Below the pieces are notes generated by a model. It did not search any database. It worked only from the letters and a program-made list of their open reading frames with translations, and was not told where the DNA came from. Position numbers and translations under genes: made by a program. Positions 1 to 5,338 of a stretch of 5,338 bases of DNA are shown here, one piece after another (position 1 is the stretch's first letter; every line of letters begins with the position of its first letter). The DNA is from Sulfurovum sp. (GTDB lineage: Bacteria > Campylobacterota > Campylobacteria > Campylobacterales > Sulfurovaceae): positions 1 to 5,338 of the forward strand of contig DAOVZV010000112.1 of the NCBI GenBank assembly GCA_030634925.1, given 5' to 3'.

Positions 1-759
1 AACTTTGAAAAGAGTGCTAGAGATTTTCGTTATGAGTTTTTTGAAGATTTGATAGATAAATATGAGTACCAAAATCTACTCACAGCTCATCAGTTAAATG
101 ACCAGATGGAGTGGCTATTGATGAGATTTACCAAAGGTGCAGGAGTATCAGAACTGCTAGGTCTCCAAGAGATAAGCCATAGACCTACTCACAATCTAGT
201 CCGTCCTCTGCTCAAATATACAAAAGATGAACTTTTGGCATATCTACACCTACATAATCATAAATATTTTGTAGATGAAACAAATATCAGTCCCAAATAT
301 GAGAGAAATAGATTTAGAAAAGATTTTAGTGATTTATTGATAGACCAATATGCAGATGGGATAAGACGAAGCTTCGATTATCTCCGATATGATAAAGAGC
401 AGTTGGAGTTGGGTTTTGAGATGGTCTATCACCAAAAAGAGCTACACATAATCAAGCTCCATCTAGCCTCTAGCAGAGCCAAAGCCACAGATTTGACACT
501 CAAAAAATTGGGATATTTATTATCATCAGCACAAAGAGAACAAATCACCAAAGAAGATAGCCTAGTAATAGGTGGTAAATGGTCTATAGAGGTACAAAAT
601 GAGTATCTATATATATCTTCTTATGTCCAAATATCTATGCCCAAAAAATTCAAAGAGAGATGTAGAAGTAGAAAAATACCAAACAAAATCCGAGCTTATT
701 GTTTTTGTGCAGATATAGATTTGGACAAACTATCTACTTTTACGAACTATTGGATATAA
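1..759 (+). CDS. tilS: tRNA(Ile)-lysidine synthase, 3' part (5' end outside window)
   Basis: TilS uses ATP to attach lysine to C34 of the CAU-anticodon tRNA-Ile, so that it reads AUA as isoleucine; it is essential and cytosolic. The frame is open from base 1, giving 252 residues, so the N-terminal PP-loop ATP site lies upstream of the window. A TTG at position 49 is internal, because the residues before it already fit the family (A-R-x-x-R-Y at window residues 6-11). Visible family motifs are AHQLNDQMEW (29-38, the H-x3-D-Q-x-E signature with W where most bacteria have T), KGAG (45-48), RPLL (68-71), D-E-T-N (92-95) and R-N-R-x-R (102-106). The last 140 or so residues are the poorly conserved tRNA-binding tail. 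AUA is very common in this window, so the enzyme should matter here. Identification is firm; the tail assignment is inference. Confidence 0.93.
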   Translation, partial: NFEKSARDFRYEFFEDLIDKYEYQNLLTAHQLNDQMEWLLMRFTKGAGVSELLGLQEISHRPTHNLVRPLLKYTKDELLAYLHLHNHKYFVDETNISPKYERNRFRKDFSDLLIDQYADGIRRSFDYLRYDKEQLELGFEMVYHQKELHIIKLHLASSRAKATDLTLKKLGYLLSSAQREQITKEDSLVIGGKWSIEVQNEYLYISSYVQISMPKKFKERCRSRKIPNKIRAYCFCADIDLDKLSTFTNYWI

Positions 760-760
760 T
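755..760 (+). promoter_or_regulatory. Candidate -10 box for efp, overlapping the tilS stop
   Basis: A perfect TATAAT covers the TAA stop codon of tilS (757-759). A start about 7 bases downstream would give an efp leader of about 20 bases that still includes its SD. No convincing -35 hexamer is seen at 16-18 bases upstream, which is common for sigma-70 promoters in Campylobacterota. AT-rich DNA gives chance matches, so this is only suggestive. Confidence 0.45.
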
Positions 761-786
761 CACATAATAATTTCAAGGAGCATAAT

Positions 787-1353
787 ATGGCTACAATAGG
801 TATGGGTGACATCAAAAAAGGTAAGAGATTAGAGATTACAGGAAATCCTTATAAAGTTACAGACTTTCAACATGTAAAACCTGGTAAAGGTGCTGCGTTT
901 GTTCGTATGAAAGTAAAAAATCTATCTACTGGCAAGACTATAGATAAGACTGTCCACGCAGGAGATAAGTTTGAAGTCCCAGAACTAGAACAAAAGACTA
1001 TGCAGTATCTATATGATGATGGTGAGATGCTTCAATTTATGGATACTACTACATTTGACCAAATAGGACTTCTACACGAACAAGTAGGCAAAGATACTTT
1101 TGGATTTATGATAGATGGTATGGAAGCAGAGATTTTGTTTCATGGAGGCAAAGCCATATCTGTAGAGATAGCCCAAACTGTAGTCCTAAAGATAGTAGAA
1201 ACTCCTCCAAACTTCAAAGGCGATTCACAAGGTGGTAAAAAACCAGCAACACTAGAGAGTGGAGCAGTAGTACAAGTACCATTCCATGTACTAGAAGGTG
1301 AGATGATAAAAGTAGATACCGTAGAGGGTAAATATTTGGAAAAAGCTAAGTAA
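787..1353 (+). CDS. efp: Elongation factor P
   Basis: EF-P binds the ribosome between the P and E sites and promotes peptide bonds at polyproline and similar stalling motifs. The protein is 188 residues, the usual length, with the three expected beta-barrel domains: a KOW-like N-terminal domain (about 1-63), a central OB domain (about 67-127) and a C-terminal OB domain (about 130-187, ending in the typical GE-x-IKVDT-x-x-GKYLEKA pattern). The tip loop [10 protein letters not shown] (29-38) carries Lys34 in the position that is beta-lysylated by EpmA/EpmB in E. coli; the sequence suggests a lysine-type rather than arginine-type (rhamnosylated) EF-P, but no modification gene is in the window. 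The start is fixed by AAGGAG at 775-780, six bases before ATG. Its 3' end overlaps the convergent DUF58 gene by 8 bases. It follows tilS by 27 bases and may be read both from upstream and from its own promoter. Confidence 0.97.
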   Translation: MATIGMGDIKKGKRLEITGNPYKVTDFQHVKPGKGAAFVRMKVKNLSTGKTIDKTVHAGDKFEVPELEQKTMQYLYDDGEMLQFMDTTTFDQIGLLHEQVGKDTFGFMIDGMEAEILFHGGKAISVEIAQTVVLKIVETPPNFKGDSQGGKKPATLESGAVVQVPFHVLEGEMIKVDTVEGKYLEKAK

Positions 1354-2182
1354 ACAACCTCATCAACCTAGATACACTATCGTCTGTTGTCAATATTTTG
1401 ATATGACGGATATTGTATCTATTGAGATGGGCTAAGAGTTTGTCATCGTGTTGTTTGAGTTTTGATTTGTAGTTTTCTATGGCTTTTTTGTGCCAAAATA
1501 TATCTAGTTTGGATTGATTTTTGGGATTGATTAAGGTTGTTTCTCCTAGTATTTTGGGATACTCTTCTTCTGTGTCTCTGATGATGATGGCTACTACATC
1601 ATGTTTTTGAGACAATATAGACAAATCTACCTCTTCTAGGAAATCACCCAATACAAATATCAGTGAGCTTTTTGTCAATCTGCTAAATAGCTCTTTTATA
1701 GCTTCATCTTTGTCTAGTGTTGTATCTAGTAGAGGTGAGTCGTATAGTGATTGTGTGTATTGGGATATATGATATAGCTGTTTGGTAGGTGGTGTGGTGT
1801 ATATATGGTTTTGGGTGTATTGTATCCCTCTAAATAAATCATTGCTATAGTGTGAAGCATATCCCAATATAGATGCTATCTCTGTGAGTTTGTGCTGTTT
1901 GGCATTTCCCTCTCCAAAATATAAGCTACCATCCATCAATGCACATACTATTATAGATAGTTCTCTATTTGAGTGAAGCTCTTTGATATATGGTTTGGCA
2001 AATTTGGCTGTGATTGTCCAGTTGATTTTGCGTATATCATCACCCATCTGATACTCTCGTATCTGTGCGAAATCATAACCTTCACCGTGTATATTTGATA
2101 GTGTATTACCATTAAGTAGAGTATATACGGCTCTTTTGGCTTTGAGCTGTAGGACTTTGTATGCTATTGTGGAGCTGTGCAT
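1346..2182 (-). CDS. DUF58 domain protein (vWA-like), partner of MoxR
   Basis: DUF58 proteins are usually encoded beside MoxR ATPases and contain a degenerate von Willebrand A-like fold; they are thought to be the adaptor or client side of a MoxR chaperone system, but no reaction is established. This copy has 278 residues, the short form lacking the N-terminal membrane helices of longer members, so it is probably cytosolic. The core signature is clear: G-E-G-Y-D-F (33-38), R-E-Y-x-x-G-D-D-I-R-x-I-N-W (42-55), then N-R-E-L (72-75). The metal-site motif expected as D-x-S-x-S reads D84-G-S86-L-Y88, so the last serine is missing. A later strand FVLGDFLEE fits the vWA core. The ATG shares its A with the stop of the moxR gene (TAATG), and there is no good SD, so translation is probably coupled. 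It is the last gene of the operon; its TAG stop lies inside the efp coding end. Its coding strand is C-rich, unlike purM. Confidence 0.88.
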   Translation of the reverse strand: MHSSTIAYKVLQLKAKRAVYTLLNGNTLSNIHGEGYDFAQIREYQMGDDIRKINWTITAKFAKPYIKELHSNRELSIIVCALMDGSLYFGEGNAKQHKLTEIASILGYASHYSNDLFRGIQYTQNHIYTTPPTKQLYHISQYTQSLYDSPLLDTTLDKDEAIKELFSRLTKSSLIFVLGDFLEEVDLSILSQKHDVVAIIIRDTEEEYPKILGETTLINPKNQSKLDIFWHKKAIENYKSKLKQHDDKLLAHLNRYNIRHIKILTTDDSVSRLMRLFT

Positions 2183-3129
2183 TATGGTATAGGGATAGTC
2201 TCTAATATCTGGTCTATAATCTCATCTGCAGTAGTTCCTCTAGCCCTTGCCTCATAAGACAATACTATACGGTGACGCAAAATAGAGTGTATCACACTTG
2301 CTATATCTTCAGGAGATACAAAATCCTTGCCTTTGAGAAGTGCATGGGCTTTACTAGCTTTGTACAAATCTATAGATGCCCTAGGACTAGCACCAAACAT
2401 AATATTATCTGCTATATCTTCTAATCCAAACTCTGTGGGTGTTCTAGTCGATGATATGAGTATGACCATATATCTTTGTAACTCTTTGTCTATATGTATA
2501 TTGTTGTACTCTTTTTGGATAGATTTGAGGTTATCTATATCTAGTACTGGCTCGATAGTTCCGAAGCTTTTGGTAGCAGATTTTTCCATTATCTCTAGTT
2601 CTTGTTCTAGGGTATTGTGAGTGACTACTATCTTCATCATAAATCTATCTAATTGGGCTTCGGGTAGGGCATATACTCCCTCTTGTTCTATAGGGTTTTG
2701 GGTTGCCATCACTAGAAAAGGTGCTTCTATAGCAAATGTCTCATCTGCTATGGTGATTTGTCTCTCTTGCATCACTTCTAGCAGGGCAGATTGTACTTTG
2801 GCAGGGGCTCTATTTATCTCATCTGCTAGTAGTATATGGGTAAATAGTGGACCTTTTTTGATACTAAAGCTGTGATTGAGTGGATTGTATATTTGAGCAC
2901 CTATGATGTCAGATGGTAGTAAATCAGGAGTGAATTGTATCCTCTTTGACTCTAGTCCAATCGCTTGTGATAGTGCATTGACTGTTGTAGTCTTTGCCAA
3001 CCCAGGGACACCCTCTACGAGTATATGACCATCACATATTAGACCGATAATAAGTCCGTCTATCATAGACTCTTGACCTATTATCGCTTTGCTTAACTCT
3101 TTTTTGAGTTTGATGATTTGTGGGTTCAT
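2182..3129 (-). CDS. MoxR-family AAA+ ATPase
   Basis: MoxR proteins are AAA+ ATPases thought to act as chaperones that remodel or activate protein complexes, usually with vWA or DUF58 partners. The 315 residues match the family's usual 310-340. Visible in order are Walker A GVPGLAKT (40-47), the F-T-P-D-L-L-P-S-D-I-x-G segment (66-77) that is highly typical of MoxR, Walker B LLADE (100-104) followed by INRAP, the E-x-M-Q-E-x-x-x-T region (118-126), sensor 1 MATQNPIEQEG (141-151, Asn145) and the arginine-finger region LPEAQLDRF (155-163). A sensor-2-like G-A-S-P-R-A lies in the C-terminal lid. All catalytic residues are present, so the enzyme should be active. It begins one base after the purM stop (TAG-T-ATG) with only a weak SD, and its stop overlaps the DUF58 start, making the two a translationally coupled pair. 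I cannot assign a subfamily or client; gene symbols such as moxR or ravA would be over-specific. Confidence 0.94.
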   Translation of the reverse strand: MNPQIIKLKKELSKAIIGQESMIDGLIIGLICDGHILVEGVPGLAKTTTVNALSQAIGLESKRIQFTPDLLPSDIIGAQIYNPLNHSFSIKKGPLFTHILLADEINRAPAKVQSALLEVMQERQITIADETFAIEAPFLVMATQNPIEQEGVYALPEAQLDRFMMKIVVTHNTLEQELEIMEKSATKSFGTIEPVLDIDNLKSIQKEYNNIHIDKELQRYMVILISSTRTPTEFGLEDIADNIMFGASPRASIDLYKASKAHALLKGKDFVSPEDIASVIHSILRHRIVLSYEARARGTTADEIIDQILETIPIP

Positions 3130-3130
3130 A

Positions 3131-4126
3131 CTAGATTAAATCCACACCTTTGTCACCATTTTCTAGCTTACCTATCACATATCCATCTGTAGCAGATAAT
3201 ATGCTATCTACATCTTCTGGTTCAGCTACCCATACCATACCCACACCCATATTAAATGCTCTATACATCTCTTCATTATCTACATATTGACCCATAAACT
3301 CAAATACAGGCAATACTCTAATATCATCTTTATTGACAATAGCACGGATACCATCAGGTAATACTCGTGGTAAGTTTTCGACTATTCCACCACCTGTAAT
3401 ATGAGCTAGTGCCTTGACTTTGTCTTTGTTGGCTTTGTAGTCTTTGACATATATTCTAGTGGGTTCTAATAGAGTATCTAGTAATGGCTTACCCTCAAAC
3501 TCTGTATCAAGACTCATACCCAATTTCTCGAAAAATATCTTTCTTGCTAGAGAATATCCGTTGGAGTGGATACCAGAACTAGGCATAGCTATCAATATTT
3601 GACCAGCTTTGACATTTGCTACCATATCCATCTCGCTTTTCTCTGCTATACCTACAGCAAATCCAGCCAAATCAAAATCTTCTTCTGAGTACATTCCTGG
3701 CATCTCGGCAGTCTCTCCACCGACCAATGCACATTCACTTCTCCTACAACCCTCTGCGATACCTGATACTACAGCAGATGCGTTTTGAGGAAGTAGCTTA
3801 CCAGTAGCATAATAGTCCAAGAAAAACATAGGAGTACCGTTGTTGCATATCAAGTCATTGACACACATAGCTACAAGGTCAATACCTACAGTATCTAGTT
3901 TGCCACTCTCTATAGCGATACGAAGTTTCGTACCTACACCATCTGTAGCAGATAGTATTACTGGTTCTTTGTATCCTGTAGGCAAGGCATAAGCTCCTGC
4001 AAATGAACCTATGCCACCTATGACATTGGAGTCAAAAGTAGATTTGACATCTTTTTTGATAGCATCGACAAATGCGTTACCTGCATCTATATCGACACCA
4101 GCGTCTTTGTATGATATATTTGACAT
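3131..4126 (-). CDS. purM: Phosphoribosylformylglycinamidine cyclo-ligase (AIR synthase)
   Basis: PurM closes the imidazole ring in the fifth step of purine synthesis: FGAM plus ATP gives aminoimidazole ribonucleotide, ADP and phosphate. It is a cytosolic homodimer. The protein has 331 residues, slightly short of the E. coli enzyme (about 345) but complete at both ends. Family motifs include the N-terminal S-Y-K-D-A-G-V-D-I-D-A-G-N (5-17), the DGVGTK nucleotide-binding motif (62-67), the G-I-D-L-V-A-M-x-V-N-D helix (81-91), GGETAEMPG (136-144), SSGIHSNGYSLAR (183-195), L-L-E-P-T-R-I-Y (219-226) and HITGGGIVENLPRVLP (242-257). The start is supported by AAAGGA at 4138-4133, six bases before ATG on the minus strand, and by the TAATG overlap with the gene upstream. 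Other pur genes are not in the window; instead it is followed one base later by the MoxR gene. Confidence 0.97.
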   Translation of the reverse strand: MSNISYKDAGVDIDAGNAFVDAIKKDVKSTFDSNVIGGIGSFAGAYALPTGYKEPVILSATDGVGTKLRIAIESGKLDTVGIDLVAMCVNDLICNNGTPMFFLDYYATGKLLPQNASAVVSGIAEGCRRSECALVGGETAEMPGMYSEEDFDLAGFAVGIAEKSEMDMVANVKAGQILIAMPSSGIHSNGYSLARKIFFEKLGMSLDTEFEGKPLLDTLLEPTRIYVKDYKANKDKVKALAHITGGGIVENLPRVLPDGIRAIVNKDDIRVLPVFEFMGQYVDNEEMYRAFNMGVGMVWVAEPEDVDSILSATDGYVIGKLENGDKGVDLI

Positions 4127-4347
4127 TAGTTATCCTTTGGATTGTTTTCGTCACACTTGCAAGATGGGAAAATCTTTTTGAGTATTATTAGTCCAGGACA
4201 AAATCCAGTAGCCCCAGCAATAAGAAGCATAACCATCATAGCAAATTGTACTAAAAATGCTATTTGTATCATTCCAGAACCAGCCATCGCCATCACAAAG
4301 CCCAATATACTAGCTTGTATCAATCTTTGTATCTTTTCAGCACACAT
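4126..4347 (-). CDS. Small DUF2892 (YgaP transmembrane-domain type) membrane protein
   Basis: The 73-residue protein has two hydrophobic segments (about 9-27 and 29-46) joined by a short turn, so it is probably a helical hairpin in the inner membrane. The opening pattern with Q-R-L-I near residue 8 and the A-x-T-G-F-C-P sequence after the second helix (46-51) fit DUF2892, the same domain that follows rhodanese in YgaP. No rhodanese domain is attached here. Beyond the family's usual Cys50 there is a C-x-C pair (Cys63, Cys65) in the short polar tail, and Cys2 at the N terminus. Function is unknown for the family; links to sulfur or thiol chemistry are inference from YgaP. The start is well supported: AAGGA at 4358-4354 is six bases from ATG, and a TATAAT lies further upstream. 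It is the first gene of the operon with purM, and its stop overlaps the purM ATG. Confidence 0.8.
   Translation of the reverse strand: MCAEKIQRLIQASILGFVMAMAGSGMIQIAFLVQFAMMVMLLIAGATGFCPGLIILKKIFPSCKCDENNPKDN
4133..4138 (-). promoter_or_regulatory. purM ribosome binding site inside the upstream gene
   Basis: AAAGGA on the minus strand sits six bases before the purM ATG (4126-4124) and within the last codons of the DUF2892 gene. It fixes the purM start and allows re-initiation by ribosomes finishing the upstream gene. Confidence 0.75.
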
Positions 4348-4373
4348 CTAAAATCCTTGTAAAAAATTGTGCC

Positions 4374-4379
4374 ATTATA
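4374..4379 (-). promoter_or_regulatory. -10 box for the DUF2892-purM-moxR-DUF58 operon
   Basis: The minus strand reads a perfect TATAAT here, about 27 bases before the first ATG, with the SD AAGGA between them. A start near 4367 gives a leader of about 20 bases. The nearest -35-like TTGAGA is 20 bases upstream, too far to be convincing. Being the only perfect -10 in the short gap on this strand, it is the likely promoter of all four genes. Confidence 0.55.
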
Positions 4380-4411
4380 GCCTACTTTTGCTTGTTTGGT
4401 CTCAACTCATC

Positions 4412-4437
4412 TATAATATCCAAAATTATGGTAAAAT
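4412..4437 (+). promoter_or_regulatory. Candidate -10 boxes for the coiled-coil/flavoprotein genes
   Basis: Two -10-like hexamers lie before the plus-strand gene pair: TATAAT at 4412-4417 and TAAAAT at 4432-4437. They would give leaders of about 40 and 20 bases respectively. Neither has a good -35; a weak TTGCTT lies 18 bases before the first. I cannot choose between them. Together with the minus-strand box at 4379-4374 they make this gap a divergent promoter region. Confidence 0.45.
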
Positions 4438-4450
4438 CACCATCAAAAAT

Positions 4451-4456
4451 AAGAGG
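4451..4456 (+). promoter_or_regulatory. Ribosome binding site that fixes the coiled-coil start
   Basis: AAGAGG lies eight bases before the ATG at 4465. An in-frame GTG at 4456 would sit on the site itself, so ATG 4465 is the better start. Confidence 0.7.
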
Positions 4457-4464
4457 TGAAATAT

Positions 4465-4692
4465 ATGCAAGAACAGACAACAATAGAGAACTTACACGGT
4501 AAAGTATCTCGTATTTTAGATATGTACCAAGAGGAAAAAAATAAAAACCAACTCATCAAATCAGAGATAGAGACTCTACAAAAAACCATAGAAGCCAAAG
4601 ACATAGAACTAGCCAAACTGATAGAAGATGAAGCTATGAAAGATTTGGAACTAGAAGATATTATCTCAAAGATAGAAAATATAATCAAATAG
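4465..4692 (+). CDS. Small coiled-coil protein, ZapB-like in appearance
   Basis: The gene encodes 75 residues, nearly all charged or heptad-hydrophobic (Glu, Lys, Ile, Leu), with no Pro, Trp or Cys and a single Gly near residue 12. It should form one continuous helix from about residue 7 to the end. A break in charge pattern near 23-30 (E-E-K-N-K-N-Q) and the closing I-I-S-K-I-E-N-I-I resemble small cell-division coiled coils of the ZapB/TIGR02449 type, but coiled coils resemble each other easily, so this is only a guess. No membrane segment or signal is seen. The start is ATG 4465 with SD AAGAGG; an upstream in-frame GTG would add three residues and lacks its own SD. Its TAG stop runs straight into the flavoprotein start (TAGTGATG), so the two are co-transcribed. 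ZapB-type proteins organise FtsZ rings; if this is one, it acts at midcell. Confidence 0.75.
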   Translation: MQEQTTIENLHGKVSRILDMYQEEKNKNQLIKSEIETLQKTIEAKDIELAKLIEDEAMKDLELEDIISKIENIIK

Positions 4693-4694
4693 TG

Positions 4695-5338
4695 ATGACG
4701 ATAATAGGTGGTGGAGCGTCAGGTCTAGTAGCATCTATATCATCTTCCAAATCAGGCAAAAAAGTCACCATCCTAGAACAAAACTCCAAAATAGGCAAAA
4801 AAATCATCATATCAGGCAATGGCAAATGCAATATCTCAAATAGAGATATATCAAAGCACAGATACCATAGCCTAGATGATAGATTTGTATCAGCCGTATT
4901 GGATGGATATGGATTTGCACAGATAGAGAAGTTCTTCCACTCTATCGGACTACTCATCACAGAGGGCAAAGATGGCAAGATGTATCCACTATCAGGTCAA
5001 TCATCATCAGTAGTCGAGATACTACAATACGAAGCTACCAAACTCGGTGTAAATATAATCTGCAACTGCCAAGTCACAGATATAGAGAAAATAGATAATA
5101 CATTTAACATACAAACAACACAAGGCTTATTCAAATCCAATCAACTAATATTAGCATCAGGTTCTCCTGCCTATCCTCAAATCGGATGTTCAGATTATGG
5201 TTATAAATTTGCCAAATCTCTAGGACACAATATAATCCCATCTAATCCATCTTTGGTACAGTTGCGTAGTGATGCCAAATGGCTAAAAGAGGTATCAGGA
5301 GTCAAAGTATCAGGAGAGGTCAAGCTATATGCAAATGG
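4695..5338 (+). CDS. HI0933/BaiN-family FAD-dependent oxidoreductase, 5' part (3' end outside window)
   Basis: This is a flavoprotein with an N-terminal Rossmann FAD site. 214 complete codons are visible and the frame is still open at the edge; the family usually has about 370-420 residues, so roughly half is present. Evidence: MTIIGGGASGL gives the G-x-G-x-x-G dinucleotide fold at residues 5-10, with Glu28 at the end of the second strand for the ribose. GKKIIISGNGKCNISN (34-49) is the diagnostic HI0933 signature, and further on LILASGSPAYPQIG with GYKFAKSLGH and PSL fit the same family. The substrate is unknown; some members are annotated as BaiN or aminoacetone oxidase, which the sequence here cannot support. 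The start is ATG 4695, two bases after the upstream stop; GTG 4692, which would overlap it (TAGTG), is a possible alternative. No SD is seen, so translation probably depends on the coiled-coil gene. The coding strand is C-rich relative to G. Confidence 0.9.
   Translation, partial: MTIIGGGASGLVASISSSKSGKKVTILEQNSKIGKKIIISGNGKCNISNRDISKHRYHSLDDRFVSAVLDGYGFAQIEKFFHSIGLLITEGKDGKMYPLSGQSSSVVEILQYEATKLGVNIICNCQVTDIEKIDNTFNIQTTQGLFKSNQLILASGSPAYPQIGCSDYGYKFAKSLGHNIIPSNPSLVQLRSDAKWLKEVSGVKVSGEVKLYAN

Noticed and set aside
49..759. tilS starting at a TTG at position 49
   Set aside because: The frame is open to base 1 and the upstream residues match TilS (A-R-x-x-R-Y); the true start is outside the window.
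2327..2875. Two open frames on the plus strand inside the MoxR gene
   Set aside because: They are antisense to an intact AAA+ gene with all motifs and show no recognisable domain of their own.
3616..3807. 63-codon plus-strand frame inside purM
   Set aside because: Antisense shadow of a conserved purM region, including the GGETAEMPG motif.
4142..4351. 69-codon plus-strand frame opposite the DUF2892 gene
   Set aside because: The minus-strand frame has a good SD, a -10 box, TAATG coupling to purM and a family match; the plus frame has none of these.
4348..4464. Small RNA or riboswitch in the intergenic gap
   Set aside because: The gap is only 117 bases, AT-rich, filled by divergent -10 boxes and SD sites, and shows no stable hairpin.
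4443..4688. Serine-rich minus-strand frame opposite the coiled-coil gene
   Set aside because: Its composition is the mirror of a Glu/Lys/Leu-rich coiled coil; the plus-strand gene has the SD and the downstream coupling.
4685..4978. 97-codon minus-strand frame opposite the flavoprotein
   Set aside because: It is antisense to the FAD-binding region with the diagnostic HI0933 signature.
1..5338. CRISPR array, insertion sequence, tRNA or defence island
   Set aside because: No repeated units, terminal inverted repeats, transposase motifs, tRNA-like segments or defence genes were seen on either strand.

Overview
The window looks like ordinary chromosome from an AT-rich member of the Campylobacterota (Epsilonproteobacteria; my best guess is a Sulfurimonas/Sulfurovum/Helicobacteraceae-type organism). 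By hand estimate G+C is about 36-37 percent. The assignment rests on the tilS variant (the HxxxDQxEW motif in place of the usual ...ET), short gene spacing, TATAAT-type -10 boxes with no clear -35, and the overall look of EF-P and PurM. I could not run a search, so the genus is not established.

Layout. (1) Positions 1-1353, plus strand: the 3' part of tilS (tRNA-Ile lysidine synthase), then efp (elongation factor P), which has its own SD and a -10 box lying over the tilS stop. (2) Positions 1346-4347, minus strand: a tight four-gene run, read right to left as a DUF2892 two-helix membrane protein, purM (purine synthesis), a MoxR-family AAA+ ATPase and a DUF58 protein. The junctions are TAATG, TAG-T-ATG and TAATG, so it is almost certainly one transcript with coupled translation. 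Its last gene converges on efp and overlaps it by 8 bases. (3) Positions 4348-4464: the only real intergenic region, about 117 bases, carrying divergent promoters. (4) Positions 4465-5338, plus strand: a 75-residue coiled-coil protein, ZapB-like in appearance, and then the 5' half of an HI0933/BaiN-family flavoprotein cut by the window edge. No stretch over 300 bases lacks a gene.

Function. tilS and efp both serve translation (tRNA decoding and rescue of polyproline stalls). The MoxR-DUF58 pair is a known chaperone-like module whose client is unknown here; its coupling to purM is probably operon convenience. I see no mobile element, CRISPR array, RNA gene or defence gene.

The gene content holds no obvious new system. 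The strongest non-gene signal is compositional: the palindrome GATC does not occur once in 5338 bases (about 18 expected), while CTAG, with the same base composition, occurs about 40 times. This suggests selection against GATC, as seen where a GATC-cutting restriction system acts, and is worth checking genome-wide.
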